A stretch of DNA of 64,000 nucleotides, taken from contig NZ_ABCS01000027.1 of NCBI RefSeq assembly GCF_000170895.1, forward strand, positions 37,578 to 101,577, in the 5' to 3' direction. Shown one piece after another: positions 48,242 through 59,581 of the stretch (its first letter is position 1; the number at the start of each line of letters is the position of its first letter). The translations under genes were made by a program, and so were the position numbers. The DNA is from Plesiocystis pacifica SIR-1. Its GTDB lineage: Bacteria; Myxococcota_A; Polyangia; Nannocystales; Nannocystaceae. The notes beneath the pieces are model-generated. The model made no database searches and was not told the DNA's origin. It was given only the letters and a program-made list of their open reading frames with translations.

Positions 48242-49132
48242 TCAGGGGGCGCAGCAGCAGGTCTGACGCTCGACGGCGTGGGTCGTGATCGCGATCGCCG
48301 GGTAGCTCAGCTCCACGGTGTCGCCGATCGTCGCGCCCTCGGGGAGCAGCTCGAACTGCGGGTACGGCTCCATGTACGCGCCGCAGCCCGGGAAGCAGCT
48401 GCAGCGCGCGACGCTGCGGGACTCGACCGTTGGCTTGGGCACGACGACCACGATCTCGCCGGCGCCGTTGTGGGCCAGCAAGACCCCCGGGCTGGTGCGG
48501 GTCTTGGTCGAGCTCCCGCTGCAGTCGCTGCCCTCGGAGCCCGTGTAGACGGCGAAGCGACCCGGCGAGTCGGGGACCGCGTGGATGGAGCCGAGGGCCA
48601 TCGCCCCCCGGGCCCGGATGCGGCCCACGTTGCCGGCGTCCGAGGGCTCCACGACCGCGAGGCCCTGCTCGTAGAGCGCGTGACCCCACGACGCCTCGTT
48701 GAAGGCCTGGGCGCAGGCGATGTCCTGCTCGAGCTCGTTGTCGGCGTCCTCGACACAGCGCAGCGCCGCGATCTCCTTGGGCATCTTCACCTTCGCGCCG
48801 CGCGTGCTCGCGTAGCGGACCTCGCGGAGCTTGGTGGCGGGGCAGCTCCCCGGCGCGGGCGCGTCGACGGGGGCCGGCTCGAGGTCGGCGTAGGGATCCC
48901 CGCCAGTCCCCCCTTGGCCCTGATCGTGGTCCTGGCCCTGGTACTGGCCTTGCCCCTGCGAGTCCGCGTCTTCGATGCGCTCGTCGGGATCCTCCTGCGG
49001 CCCCCGTGTCGTCGCAGCGTCGTCGACCACGACGCCCGAATCGGCGCCCTTGTCGACGACGGCGGGCGTACACGCGAGGCCAAGGACAACCCAGAGCGCG
49101 GAGCGAGGGACCACCAAAGCAGCGCGGCGCAT
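48242..49132 (-). CDS. Cys-rich lipoprotein of unknown function
   Basis: 296 residues. MRRAALVVPRSALWVVLGLAC is a lipoprotein signal peptide with Cys near 21. A linker with Gln/Gly repeats (QGQGQYQGQDHDQGQG) follows. The domain of ~190 residues has no recognised family. It includes RCSCFPGCGAYMEPYPQFEL and ends in QTCCCAP, so disulfides or metal binding by the Cys clusters are possible. I chose the ATG at 49132 because it opens the signal peptide; an ORF start at 49177 adds a non-signal extension. Divergent from the trypsin-like protease gene, 86 bp away. Confidence 0.72.
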   Translation of the reverse strand: MRRAALVVPRSALWVVLGLACTPAVVDKGADSGVVVDDAATTRGPQEDPDERIEDADSQGQGQYQGQDHDQGQGGTGGDPYADLEPAPVDAPAPGSCPATKLREVRYASTRGAKVKMPKEIAALRCVEDADNELEQDIACAQAFNEASWGHALYEQGLAVVEPSDAGNVGRIRARGAMALGSIHAVPDSPGRFAVYTGSEGSDCSGSSTKTRTSPGVLLAHNGAGEIVVVVPKPTVESRSVARCSCFPGCGAYMEPYPQFELLPEGATIGDTVELSYPAIAITTHAVERQTCCCAP

Positions 49133-49218
49133 CGAGGCGATTGTACGCCAGCAACTTCGGGAAAGGCCTGGGCCCATCCTCGCTTGCGAGCGCCGTGCGC
49201 GAAGCCGACCATGCAGCG

Positions 49219-50616
49219 ATGCAGCTGCGCCTCGTGATCCCGGCCTTCCTCGCGCTCACGACTGGACTCGCGCTGGTCGCCGCGCCGGCCCAGGCCGCTC
49301 CGCCCATCCCCGGCGAGGTCGACGGCAGCACCCAGCCCATCTTCGGCGGCACCAACTCCCTGACCTGCGCCTGGCCCTCGGCCGTGTCCATGGGCGGCTG
49401 CTCCGGCACGCTGGTCCACCCCGAGGTGGTCATCTACGCGGCCCACTGCGGCGGCAACTACGACCAGATCTACCTCGGCGAGCGCACCAACGGGGCCGCG
49501 CGGACCGTGGCCACCGAATACTGCAAGCTCAACCCGGACTACGGCGCGGGCATCCCCGGCACGGACCACGCCTTTTGCAAGCTCGCCGAGCCCGTCACCG
49601 ACGTGCCGATCGTGCCGATCTTGATGGGCTGCGAGACCAGCGTGCTGACCCCCGGCCGCGAGGTCGTCGTGGTCGGCTTCGGCACCGCCGACATCGAACC
49701 CACCAACGGGGCCAAGTCCGAGGTCTACACGACCCTCAACGGCATCAACAACAACGAGGCCAACATCGGCGGCGGGGGCGAGGACGCGTGCTTCGGCGAC
49801 TCCGGCGGCCCGGCCTTCGTCAAGCTGCCGACGGAGGCCGGGGCCGACGGGAGCTGGCGCGTGTTCGGCATCGTGTCCTACGGCTCCCAAGACTGCTCCG
49901 GACCCAGCTTCTACTCGCTCATGCACGTCGGCATGCCCTGGTTCGAGTCCGAGCTCGCGGCCGACGGCATCGACCTGACGCCCTGCACCGACAGCGAGGG
50001 CAACTGGGCGCCCACGCCCCTTTGCCAGGGCTTCCCCCTGGACCCGGGCACGCCCTACGGCTCGTGGGCCAACGGCTGCAGCGAGGGCGCGCCGCTGAGC
50101 GAGGCCTCACAGCTGTGCGGGCCCGCCTTCGAGCCCGAGTTCGAGCCGCCCGTCGTCACCATCGTCGACCCCCCGGACGGCTCGAGCTACGCCACCGAGG
50201 GCGCGGGCGCGGTCGAGGTCACCTTCACCGCCGAGGCCGAAGACCCGGGCTCGGGCATCCGCGAGCTCCGCCTGCAGCTCGAGGGCGAGGACATCCCCAA
50301 CAACGCGCTCACCGGGCCGCCGTGGGAGTGGACCCTCAACCTGCCGCCCGGCGGCTACGCCTTCAACGCCCTCGCCGTCGACTGGTCCGACAACGAGGCG
50401 AGCTCGGACTACGTGACCGTCGGCGTCGACGAGCCGGCCCCCGAGCCGCCTCCGGAGGAGCCCCTGCCCACCAGCGACGACGAGGCCGGGGCGGACTTCG
50501 GCATCGACGACGGGCAGGGCTGCGCCTGCGCCCTCGAGGACGGGGCGCCCGCGCGAGGTCTCGCTCTGCTCGCGCTCGTGGGCCTGCTCGGCATCCGGCG
50601 ACGTCGGGTCCGCTAG
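49219..50616 (+). CDS. Trypsin-like serine protease with MYXO-CTERM-type anchor
   Basis: 465 residues. A Sec signal peptide (FLALTTGLALVAAPAQA) precedes an S1 protease domain (~40-255) with the full triad H76 (YAAHC), D116 (TDHAF) and S195 (CFGDSGGP). A Cys-rich segment follows, then an Ig-like/bacterial-big domain (~310-400: PPVVTIVDPPDGSSYATEG), an acidic linker, and a C-terminal CACALEDG...LALLALVGLLGIRRRRVR. The Cys, hydrophobic helix and Arg cluster match the MYXO-CTERM sorting signal, so the protease should be displayed on the cell surface via type II-linked sorting. ATG at 49219. The stop codon sits in a CTAG followed by TACCGC, like the left end of element E1. Confidence 0.9.
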   Translation: MQLRLVIPAFLALTTGLALVAAPAQAAPPIPGEVDGSTQPIFGGTNSLTCAWPSAVSMGGCSGTLVHPEVVIYAAHCGGNYDQIYLGERTNGAARTVATEYCKLNPDYGAGIPGTDHAFCKLAEPVTDVPIVPILMGCETSVLTPGREVVVVGFGTADIEPTNGAKSEVYTTLNGINNNEANIGGGGEDACFGDSGGPAFVKLPTEAGADGSWRVFGIVSYGSQDCSGPSFYSLMHVGMPWFESELAADGIDLTPCTDSEGNWAPTPLCQGFPLDPGTPYGSWANGCSEGAPLSEASQLCGPAFEPEFEPPVVTIVDPPDGSSYATEGAGAVEVTFTAEAEDPGSGIRELRLQLEGEDIPNNALTGPPWEWTLNLPPGGYAFNALAVDWSDNEASSDYVTVGVDEPAPEPPPEEPLPTSDDEAGADFGIDDGQGCACALEDGAPARGLALLALVGLLGIRRRRVR

Positions 50617-50709
50617 TACCGCTGGTGTCGTTCGCTACCCCGTTGGGGTCTCGCTCGGCACACGGCGAAGTCGTGTACGGCCGCGCAGCTCGGGTGCTAC
50701 GGTCGGCGC

Positions 50710-51828
50710 ATGCCTAGCCTGAACTGGACCCGAAGCGCTCTCTTTGTTCCCCTGCTGGCCCTCGGTGCATGTGGAGACGACACCGGCGAGGCCGACTCGG
50801 CGGCCGACAACGCCACGGACTCGGGCGACGACGAGGTCGGGACAGACAGCTCGGGGAGCTCGGGGGAGTCGGGCTCCGAGGGCATGGACAGCTCGAGCGA
50901 GTCGGACAGCTCGAGCGAGTCGGACAGCTCGAGCGAATCGGACAGCACCGACAGCTCGAGCGAGTCGGAGACCACCGAAGGCGAGACCACCGAGGGCGAG
51001 ACCACCGAGGGCGAGACCGAGGGCGAGACCACCGAGGGCGAGACCACCGAGGGCGAGACCACCGGCGGACAAGAGCAGTGCGAGTGCGCCGACAACACCG
51101 ACCTCATCTACGTGCTCTCGGACAACGCCGAGCTGTGGAGCTTCGACCCGCTGACCCTGCAGTTCGACCAGATCACCGCGTCCCTGGGCTGCCCCGAGAA
51201 CGCGACCTTCTCGATGTCCGTGGACCGCAACGCCGTCGCCCACGTCATGTTCCAAAACGGGGACATCTACACCATCGACGTCAACAACCCCAACCAGTGC
51301 GCGGACCCGGGCTACGACCCCAACCAGATGGGCTTCGACCTCTACGGCATGGGCTTCGTGTCCAACGGCATGTTCGACCCCTGCGACAAGCTCTACGCCC
51401 ACAGCTGGAGCGGCATGGGCGGCTTCGGCGAGGGCCCCAACCTCGGCCGCCTCGGGCGCATGGACGCCGCCGACCTGGTCATGGAAGAGGTCGGCTTCAT
51501 CGACTACGACGGCGGCGAGCTGACCGGCACGGGCGACGGGCGGCTGTTCGCCTTCGCCGGCAGCCCGGCCAAGCTCGTCGAGTACGACAAGTCCGACGCC
51601 AGCGTGGTCGCGACCGAGCAGCTCAACATGAACCTGACCAACGCCTTCGCCTTCGCCTTCTACGGCGGCGACTTCTACATGTTCACGGAGTCCCAGGGGA
51701 ACCCCTTCGTGTCGCGGGTCACCCACTACGACTACGACGACACCAAGGACCTCGACGTGGTCGTCGATCAGGCGCCGATCCGCATCGTCGGCGCGGGCGT
51801 GTCGACCTGCGTGCCGCTGGCCCAGTGA
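50710..51828 (+). CDS. Lipoprotein with Ser/Glu/Thr repeat linker and beta-propeller-like domain
   Basis: 372 residues. The lipobox LGAC is at about residue 21. Residues ~22-120 are a repetitive acidic linker: SSSESD repeated several times, then TEGE(T) repeats. The C-terminal ~250 residues (NTDLIYVLSDNAELWSFDPL, RLFAFAGSPAKLVEYDKSD, NAFAFAFYGGDFYMF) show the strand pattern of a WD40/SMP-30-like propeller. A surface-exposed binding protein is likely; no ligand is known. ATG at 50710 after a short 93-bp gap. Confidence 0.8.
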   Translation: MPSLNWTRSALFVPLLALGACGDDTGEADSAADNATDSGDDEVGTDSSGSSGESGSEGMDSSSESDSSSESDSSSESDSTDSSSESETTEGETTEGETTEGETEGETTEGETTEGETTGGQEQCECADNTDLIYVLSDNAELWSFDPLTLQFDQITASLGCPENATFSMSVDRNAVAHVMFQNGDIYTIDVNNPNQCADPGYDPNQMGFDLYGMGFVSNGMFDPCDKLYAHSWSGMGGFGEGPNLGRLGRMDAADLVMEEVGFIDYDGGELTGTGDGRLFAFAGSPAKLVEYDKSDASVVATEQLNMNLTNAFAFAFYGGDFYMFTESQGNPFVSRVTHYDYDDTKDLDVVVDQAPIRIVGAGVSTCVPLAQ

Positions 51829-51841
51829 AGCGAAGCCAAGC

Positions 51842-54524
<2,683 letters not shown>

Positions 54525-54649
54525 CGCCCGACAGCATAGCCCAGAGCGCGCGCCGCCTCGCCGCGTCTCGACGCCCGCGCTCCGCCCACCGGCGAGTCGG
54601 TGGGTCGACCCAAGGGTGAACTCGGCGCTGCTATACTCGCGGCCTGTCG

Positions 54650-57600
54650 ATGTCTAGATCGAGAGAAGACGCCAGCGAACGCCTTCACCCCGTACGCGCG
54701 GAGCTGTGGTGCCCGAGCGGCCCCGCCACCCCCGGCGGCAGCTGGCAGGTCCTGCGGGTGTCTGGCCGCGAGGCCCTGTCGGCCCCCTACCGCTTCGAGC
54801 TCGAGCTCGGCTGCGAAGACCCCAGCCTCGACGCCCACGCCCTGCTCGGCGCCGACGCGGAGCTGCTCCTCGACCGCAACGGCCTGGTCCGCGTGGTGCA
54901 CGGGCTCATCACCGCGCTCGAGCTCGAGGCCGCGCCGGAGGGTGCGAGCGGCCTGCGCGTGCAGGTCGTGCTCGAACCCGCCCTCGCCGAGCTCGCCCAC
55001 GACCTCGACACCCGCGTGTTCACGGGGCTGAGCGCCGTCGAGGTCCTCGAGCGCTGCCTCGGCGCGGGCCTCGAGCCCCTCGGCCGACGCGTCGACAGCT
55101 CGCGCCTCGTCGGCGACTACCCGCGCCTCGACTACTGCGTGCAGTGGCGCGAGTCGACCCTCGCCTTTTGTAGACGGCTGATGGCCGAGGCCGGCGTCCG
55201 CTTTGTGTTCGAGCCAGGCCTGGGCGGTCCCGAGCAGGCCCAGGAGCTGCTGGTCCTCCTCGACGCCGTCGACACCCACGAGCCCGCCGAGCTGCTCCAC
55301 CCCGCGCCCGGGGCCGGCCTCGCCTTCGCCCCGCCGGAGCCCGAGCAGCTCGACCGCGAGTCCGTGCTCGGGCTGAGCTGGCTGCGCGCCCGCGGGACCA
55401 CCGAGGTCCGCGTCCGCGCCCGGGACTACAAGCGCGCCGAGGCCAGCCAGGCCATGGAGGAGGCGAGCGCGCGCGTGGCCGGTGGTCAGAGCCCAGAGCG
55501 AGTCGAGCACCTCCACGAGCCGCGCCGCACGGTCATCGACGACCCCATCGACGATCCTGGCGCCGAGCAGTTCGCGGCCGCGCCCCTCGACCAGGCCGCG
55601 GCTGCGGCCAAGCTCCGCGCGGCGCGTCACCAGGCCCGCGCCCTCGTCGCCGAAGGCAGCAGCAACGCCATCGCGTTCACGGCCGGCTGCACCTTCGAGC
55701 TGCCCGCGGCCGCCGGGGCCATCCCGGGCCCTCGCCCCACCTCGGGACCGGGCTCCGAGGGCCGGACGCTCTTGCTGCTCGAGGTCGAGCACGCGCTGGG
55801 CCCAGCGCCCACGGACAGCTCGAGCCCGAGCGAGCCGATCACCCCCGCGCTCGTCTACAGCCAGCGCTTCGTCGCCCTCGCCTCGAGCCACGGCTACGCC
55901 CCGCCGCCCCCGCAGCCCAAGCCGCGGGTCGAGGGCGTGCACACCGGCACCGTCGTCGGCCCCGAGGGCGCCGCCCCGGGCAGCGTGCACACCGATCCCC
56001 TCGGGCGCATCAAGGTCCTGCTCCACGCCACCCGCGAGCGCGAGGCCGGCGAGCACGACAGCTGCTGGATGCGCGTCGCCCAGGTCTGGGCGGGGTCGGG
56101 CTACGGCGCCCTCGTCCTGCCCCGGGTCGGCATGGAGGTCGTCGTCGCCTTCGTCGACGGCGACCCGGACCGGCCCCTGGTGACCGGCTGCGTCTATAGC
56201 GGCGCCAACGCGCCGCCCCTCGAGCTCCCGGGCGAGCGCGGCCAGTCGACCTTCAAGTCCCAGGGCCTCGACGCGAACGCGGACGCGTTCAGCGAGCTGC
56301 GCGTCGACGACACCCCCGGCCGCGAGCAGCTGTTCGTCCGCGCCCAGCGACGCATGGATCTGCGCGTCCAGGGGACCTTGCGGGTCACCGACACCGGCGG
56401 GCGCGAGGAGGTCGTCGGCGGTCGGGCGACGGGGCCGGGCCAGGACGACAACCCCAACTCCAACCTGCTCGTGTGGGGCGACCGCAACGTCAAGCTGTCC
56501 AACCACCACTACCTCACCGTGATGCGCGACCGCCACGAGCACGTCCACGGCGACACCTGGTTCTCGACCACCCACGCGCGCATGCGCTACGGCGACGCCG
56601 AGTTCAACGCCGAGGCCATCGTCATGGAGGCCTCGGGGCGCATCAGCCAGCGCGCGCGGGCCATCGAGCTGACCGCGAGCCGCGAGCTGCAGGCCAAGGC
56701 CGGCCAGCGCATCGTGCTCGAGAGCAACAACCGCATCGAGCTCCGAGTCGGGGACAGCTTCCTGACCATCGCGCCGACGGGCATCGACCTCCAGGCCCCC
56801 CGCGTGCGCCTCAACAGCGGCGGGAACACGGGCTCGGCCGAGGAAGCGCCGCCGGTGTCCGAGTTCGAGATCGCCTGGCCCGTCGAGGCCTACGCGGCCC
56901 AGGACGGCCGCAGCGGGGGCGGCGGAAGCGGCCGCGGCGGAGGCGGCCGTCGAAGGCCGCGGCGCCACAACGACTCCGAGACCATCGAGCCCCACCGCGC
57001 GCCTCCCCTGAAGCCGCCGCCCCCTCCGGTCCCGGACGAGGGCCAGCCCCCCGCCCACGGCCTGAAGCTCACCGAGCTGCGCTGGACCGAGCCCGAGGTC
57101 TACTGCAGCGAACACACCCAGCTGTGGGTCTCGACGGACGAGGGCGGGCCCCAACGCAGCGCCCGCTTCGAGCTCGGCTGCGACGACGACGGACAGCTCA
57201 TCGAGGTGTTCGGAGCCCACGTCGACCGCGCCGCGGCGCAGCACGTCGCCGTCCAGGTCCGCAACCTTCTCCCGCGCCTCGACGCCAAGGGCGTGTTCGA
57301 GGGTCAGCGCGACATCGAGGCTCGCGCCGAGGGCGAGTCGACGATCACGCCGATGCGGCTGCGCTTTCTGGCCAACCTCCCGCCCGTGCCCGCGCCCGCG
57401 ACCAACGTCGAGGTCCGGCTCGACAACACCGCCGTCGTCGTTGGCGGCACCATCGAGTACACCCGCGGCTGGCTCCACGGCGTCATCCGCCTCGGCGCGA
57501 CCGTGCCCCCGGGCACCGGCGGGCTCATCGGCGGGCGCGCCTACGGGACCACGGACCTGCGCTACCACAAGCTCGCCCCCGGAGATTCGCGCCCCGAGGC

Positions 57601-58255
57601 CGGGCACTACTGGGACGGGGCCGCCTGGCGCCGCGTCCCCCAGGCGTGGACCAACCCCTTCGGCATCAATTACTACGGCTGCGCCGTGTGGTCCGAGGGC
57701 GGGCAGATCCGGACCCAATTCGGGAAGCTGGCGTGGCCCGATCCCCTCCCTCCGTGGACTCCCGCGACGCTCGACTACGAGTACGAGTACATCGAGTACG
57801 CCACCGAAGACATCCAGGACTACTGGTCGGAGCGCTTCGAGCTCAAGCGGGTCACCTGCGCGAGCGAGGACCCGGCGTGCTGCCGCCACCGCGTCGTCGT
57901 CTCGGTCCGCTTCGAGCACTCCAGCGTCCGGCGGCCAGGGGGGATCATCCTCGCCGCCAACGAGGGGCGCGCCAACTCCCGCGCCTGGACCACGGACGAC
58001 GGCCCCATCGTCGCCGTCCACGAGTTTGGCCACCACCTCGGCAACGTCGACGAGTACCCCGGGTCCCCCACCGTCAACCCCAACGTCAACGGCGACGGGG
58101 CCGTGCTCGGCGTCGACCTCGCCTCGATCATGGGCGAGGGCGAGGTCTGCCGGCGACGCCACTACGCCGGCATCGCCCGCGGGCTCACGGCGCTCACGGC
58201 CGAGCACACCGACCGCAGCTTCGCCTACGCCATCGTCGATCGCCTGATCCCATGA
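54650..58255 (+). CDS. vgrG: Evolved VgrG: T6SS spike with C-terminal zinc metalloprotease effector domain
   Basis: 1,201 residues. Residues ~15-600 are a VgrG core: the gp27-like N-domain (SAPYRFELELGCEDP, VLERCLGAGLEP, YCVQWRESTLAFCRRLMAEAG) and the gp5-like OB fold and needle (TDPLGRIKVLLHATRER, CWMRVAQVWAG, FVDGDPDRPLVTGCVY). A beta-helix stretch and a Gly/Arg/Pro linker (GGGGSGRGGGGRRR, ~760-800) lead to a ~400-residue extension that ends in H1124EFGHHLGNVDEY with SIMGEGE as Met-turn, i.e. an HExxHxxG(x)nD/E zinc protease. It is therefore an evolved VgrG whose protease enters the target cell. ATG at 54650. Four-base ATGA overlap with the next gene, then PAAR: one spike operon. Confidence 0.9.
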   Translation: MSRSREDASERLHPVRAELWCPSGPATPGGSWQVLRVSGREALSAPYRFELELGCEDPSLDAHALLGADAELLLDRNGLVRVVHGLITALELEAAPEGASGLRVQVVLEPALAELAHDLDTRVFTGLSAVEVLERCLGAGLEPLGRRVDSSRLVGDYPRLDYCVQWRESTLAFCRRLMAEAGVRFVFEPGLGGPEQAQELLVLLDAVDTHEPAELLHPAPGAGLAFAPPEPEQLDRESVLGLSWLRARGTTEVRVRARDYKRAEASQAMEEASARVAGGQSPERVEHLHEPRRTVIDDPIDDPGAEQFAAAPLDQAAAAAKLRAARHQARALVAEGSSNAIAFTAGCTFELPAAAGAIPGPRPTSGPGSEGRTLLLLEVEHALGPAPTDSSSPSEPITPALVYSQRFVALASSHGYAPPPPQPKPRVEGVHTGTVVGPEGAAPGSVHTDPLGRIKVLLHATREREAGEHDSCWMRVAQVWAGSGYGALVLPRVGMEVVVAFVDGDPDRPLVTGCVYSGANAPPLELPGERGQSTFKSQGLDANADAFSELRVDDTPGREQLFVRAQRRMDLRVQGTLRVTDTGGREEVVGGRATGPGQDDNPNSNLLVWGDRNVKLSNHHYLTVMRDRHEHVHGDTWFSTTHARMRYGDAEFNAEAIVMEASGRISQRARAIELTASRELQAKAGQRIVLESNNRIELRVGDSFLTIAPTGIDLQAPRVRLNSGGNTGSAEEAPPVSEFEIAWPVEAYAAQDGRSGGGGSGRGGGGRRRPRRHNDSETIEPHRAPPLKPPPPPVPDEGQPPAHGLKLTELRWTEPEVYCSEHTQLWVSTDEGGPQRSARFELGCDDDGQLIEVFGAHVDRAAAQHVAVQVRNLLPRLDAKGVFEGQRDIEARAEGESTITPMRLRFLANLPPVPAPATNVEVRLDNTAVVVGGTIEYTRGWLHGVIRLGATVPPGTGGLIGGRAYGTTDLRYHKLAPGDSRPEAGHYWDGAAWRRVPQAWTNPFGINYYGCAVWSEGGQIRTQFGKLAWPDPLPPWTPATLDYEYEYIEYATEDIQDYWSERFELKRVTCASEDPACCRHRVVVSVRFEHSSVRRPGGIILAANEGRANSRAWTTDDGPIVAVHEFGHHLGNVDEYPGSPTVNPNVNGDGAVLGVDLASIMGEGEVCRRRHYAGIARGLTALTAEHTDRSFAYAIVDRLIP

Positions 58256-59265
58256 ACGCGGCTCCCCCTCCCCTGCTCCTGGACTTCACGTCCGCCGCCG
58301 GCCCGCTCGCGCCGGCCCTCAACGACGAGCTCGGCGAGCTCGGGCCGCTGCGCGAGCGCTTCGCCTGGCTGCGGATCCGCAGCGACATCACGGGCTTCGT
58401 CCCGCCCACCTTCAGCCCCGAGGACGACGAGCTGACCGGCTTCGTGCCCCCCGTGTTCGAAGACGACGGGCTGGCGCTCATGGCCACCACGGGCGGCGCC
58501 CCCGGGGCGCGCGTCGGGCTCTGCCACGCGCGCTTGGTCCCGGACGACATCGAGGCCCTGCGCCGCGTCATCGAGGACCTGCCCTGGCGCGAGCTCCCCC
58601 GCGCCGGCGCGGAGGACCGCTACGCCCCGACCTTGCGCCTGGGCTACGCGTCCGGCTCGACGCGGATCCGCCGGGTGATCCACGCGAGCGACGACGCGCT
58701 CATGGCCGCCCTCGACCCCGTGATCCAGCACCTCGGAGCCGTCGCTGCCCGGGCGCAGCGCAACGTCGCCAGCGGCCTCGAGCTCCGGGTCGAGGCGCGA
58801 GGGTCCGGGCAGGGCCCGGACGCCGACGCCCCGCAAGCAGGCGTGCCGCTCACCCTCAGCGTGCGGCTGCGCGCCACGGGGATCGGGCACCTCGCCCTCA
58901 ACGACCCTCGCCTCCCGGGCCGATCCCCACGCCTCCAGGTCCGCGCGAGTCTGCAGACAGAGACAGGATCGCGCCCCCGGTGGACCGAGCTCTCGCTCCC
59001 AGAGACCGAGACCGCGGAGGAGACGAGCGCCCGAGTCCTCGCCCCGCGGCGCAGCATCGAACTATCCGTTCCGTGGACCCCGCCCGCGCCCGGGCGCTAC
59101 CTCGTCGAAGCCCGCTGGCGCGACTACGCGGGGCCCGAGCGCCCCGTCCCTGGCCAGACCCCCTTCATGCCCCTGCCCGCCACCGGGGCGTCCAGCCTCG
59201 GCTCCGGCCCCTACCCCGTCCGCGGATCCCTGCAGGACCGCACCACCGTCGAGGTCGAGGGCTGA
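58252..59265 (+). CDS. Unknown protein between vgrG and PAAR (immunity or adaptor candidate)
   Basis: 337 residues, no family recognised. No signal peptide; begins MNAAPPPLLLDFTS. It has a repeated motif D(I/E)TGFVPP(T/V)F near residues 45-70 and a mixed alpha/beta pattern. A second half rich in beta strands resembles a bacterial Ig-like or beta-sandwich domain (LSVRLRATGIGHLALND, APGRYLVEARWRDYAG). It overlaps vgrG by 4 bp and PAAR by 1 bp (TGATG). Genes in this position usually encode an adaptor that loads the effector or an immunity protein. The missing export signal favours a cytoplasmic adaptor or an immunity protein for a cytoplasmic protease. Confidence 0.72.
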   Translation: MNAAPPPLLLDFTSAAGPLAPALNDELGELGPLRERFAWLRIRSDITGFVPPTFSPEDDELTGFVPPVFEDDGLALMATTGGAPGARVGLCHARLVPDDIEALRRVIEDLPWRELPRAGAEDRYAPTLRLGYASGSTRIRRVIHASDDALMAALDPVIQHLGAVAARAQRNVASGLELRVEARGSGQGPDADAPQAGVPLTLSVRLRATGIGHLALNDPRLPGRSPRLQVRASLQTETGSRPRWTELSLPETETAEETSARVLAPRRSIELSVPWTPPAPGRYLVEARWRDYAGPERPVPGQTPFMPLPATGASSLGSGPYPVRGSLQDRTTVEVEG

Positions 59266-59558
59266 TGGCCAAGGCCGCGCGCCGCGGGGACCGCCACGAG
59301 TGCCCCATGCTCGGGCCTCCGCCCGCCTCCAAGCCCCACGGGAGCGGCGTCGTCATCGGCGGCGCGTCGACGGTGCAAGTCGGCTTTCAGGGCGCCGCGC
59401 GCATGGGTGACGCCTGCGCGTGCCCGGGCATCCCCAACGCGATCGTCACCGGCTCGGGCACCGTCACCATCGAGCACCGCCCCGCGGCCCGGGTCACGGA
59501 CCGCACGGCGCACGGAGGCGCGCTCACCTCGGGCGCCGCGGACGTCGAGATCGGCTGA
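59265..59558 (+). CDS. PAAR-domain spike tip protein
   Basis: 97 residues. It has the standard PAAR pattern: ARRGDRHECPM, GGASTVQVGF, ARMGDACACPG, TGSGTVTIEH, PAARVTDRTAHGG and GAADVEIG. His and Cys residues that bind zinc at the cone tip are present. PAAR proteins cap the VgrG trimer and sharpen the spike. It has no effector extension. ATG at 59265 overlaps the previous stop (TGATG). Last gene of the vgrG operon, 24 bp from the convergent lipoprotein stop. Confidence 0.93.
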   Translation: MAKAARRGDRHECPMLGPPPASKPHGSGVVIGGASTVQVGFQGAARMGDACACPGIPNAIVTGSGTVTIEHRPAARVTDRTAHGGALTSGAADVEIG

Positions 59559-59581
59559 CCACGGAGACGACGCCTGCGCGT

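Noticed and set aside
56473..58251. N-terminal extension of the 337-residue gene after vgrG
   Set aside because: It is out of frame within vgrG and arginine-rich; the ATG at 58252 overlaps the vgrG stop as expected for coupling.
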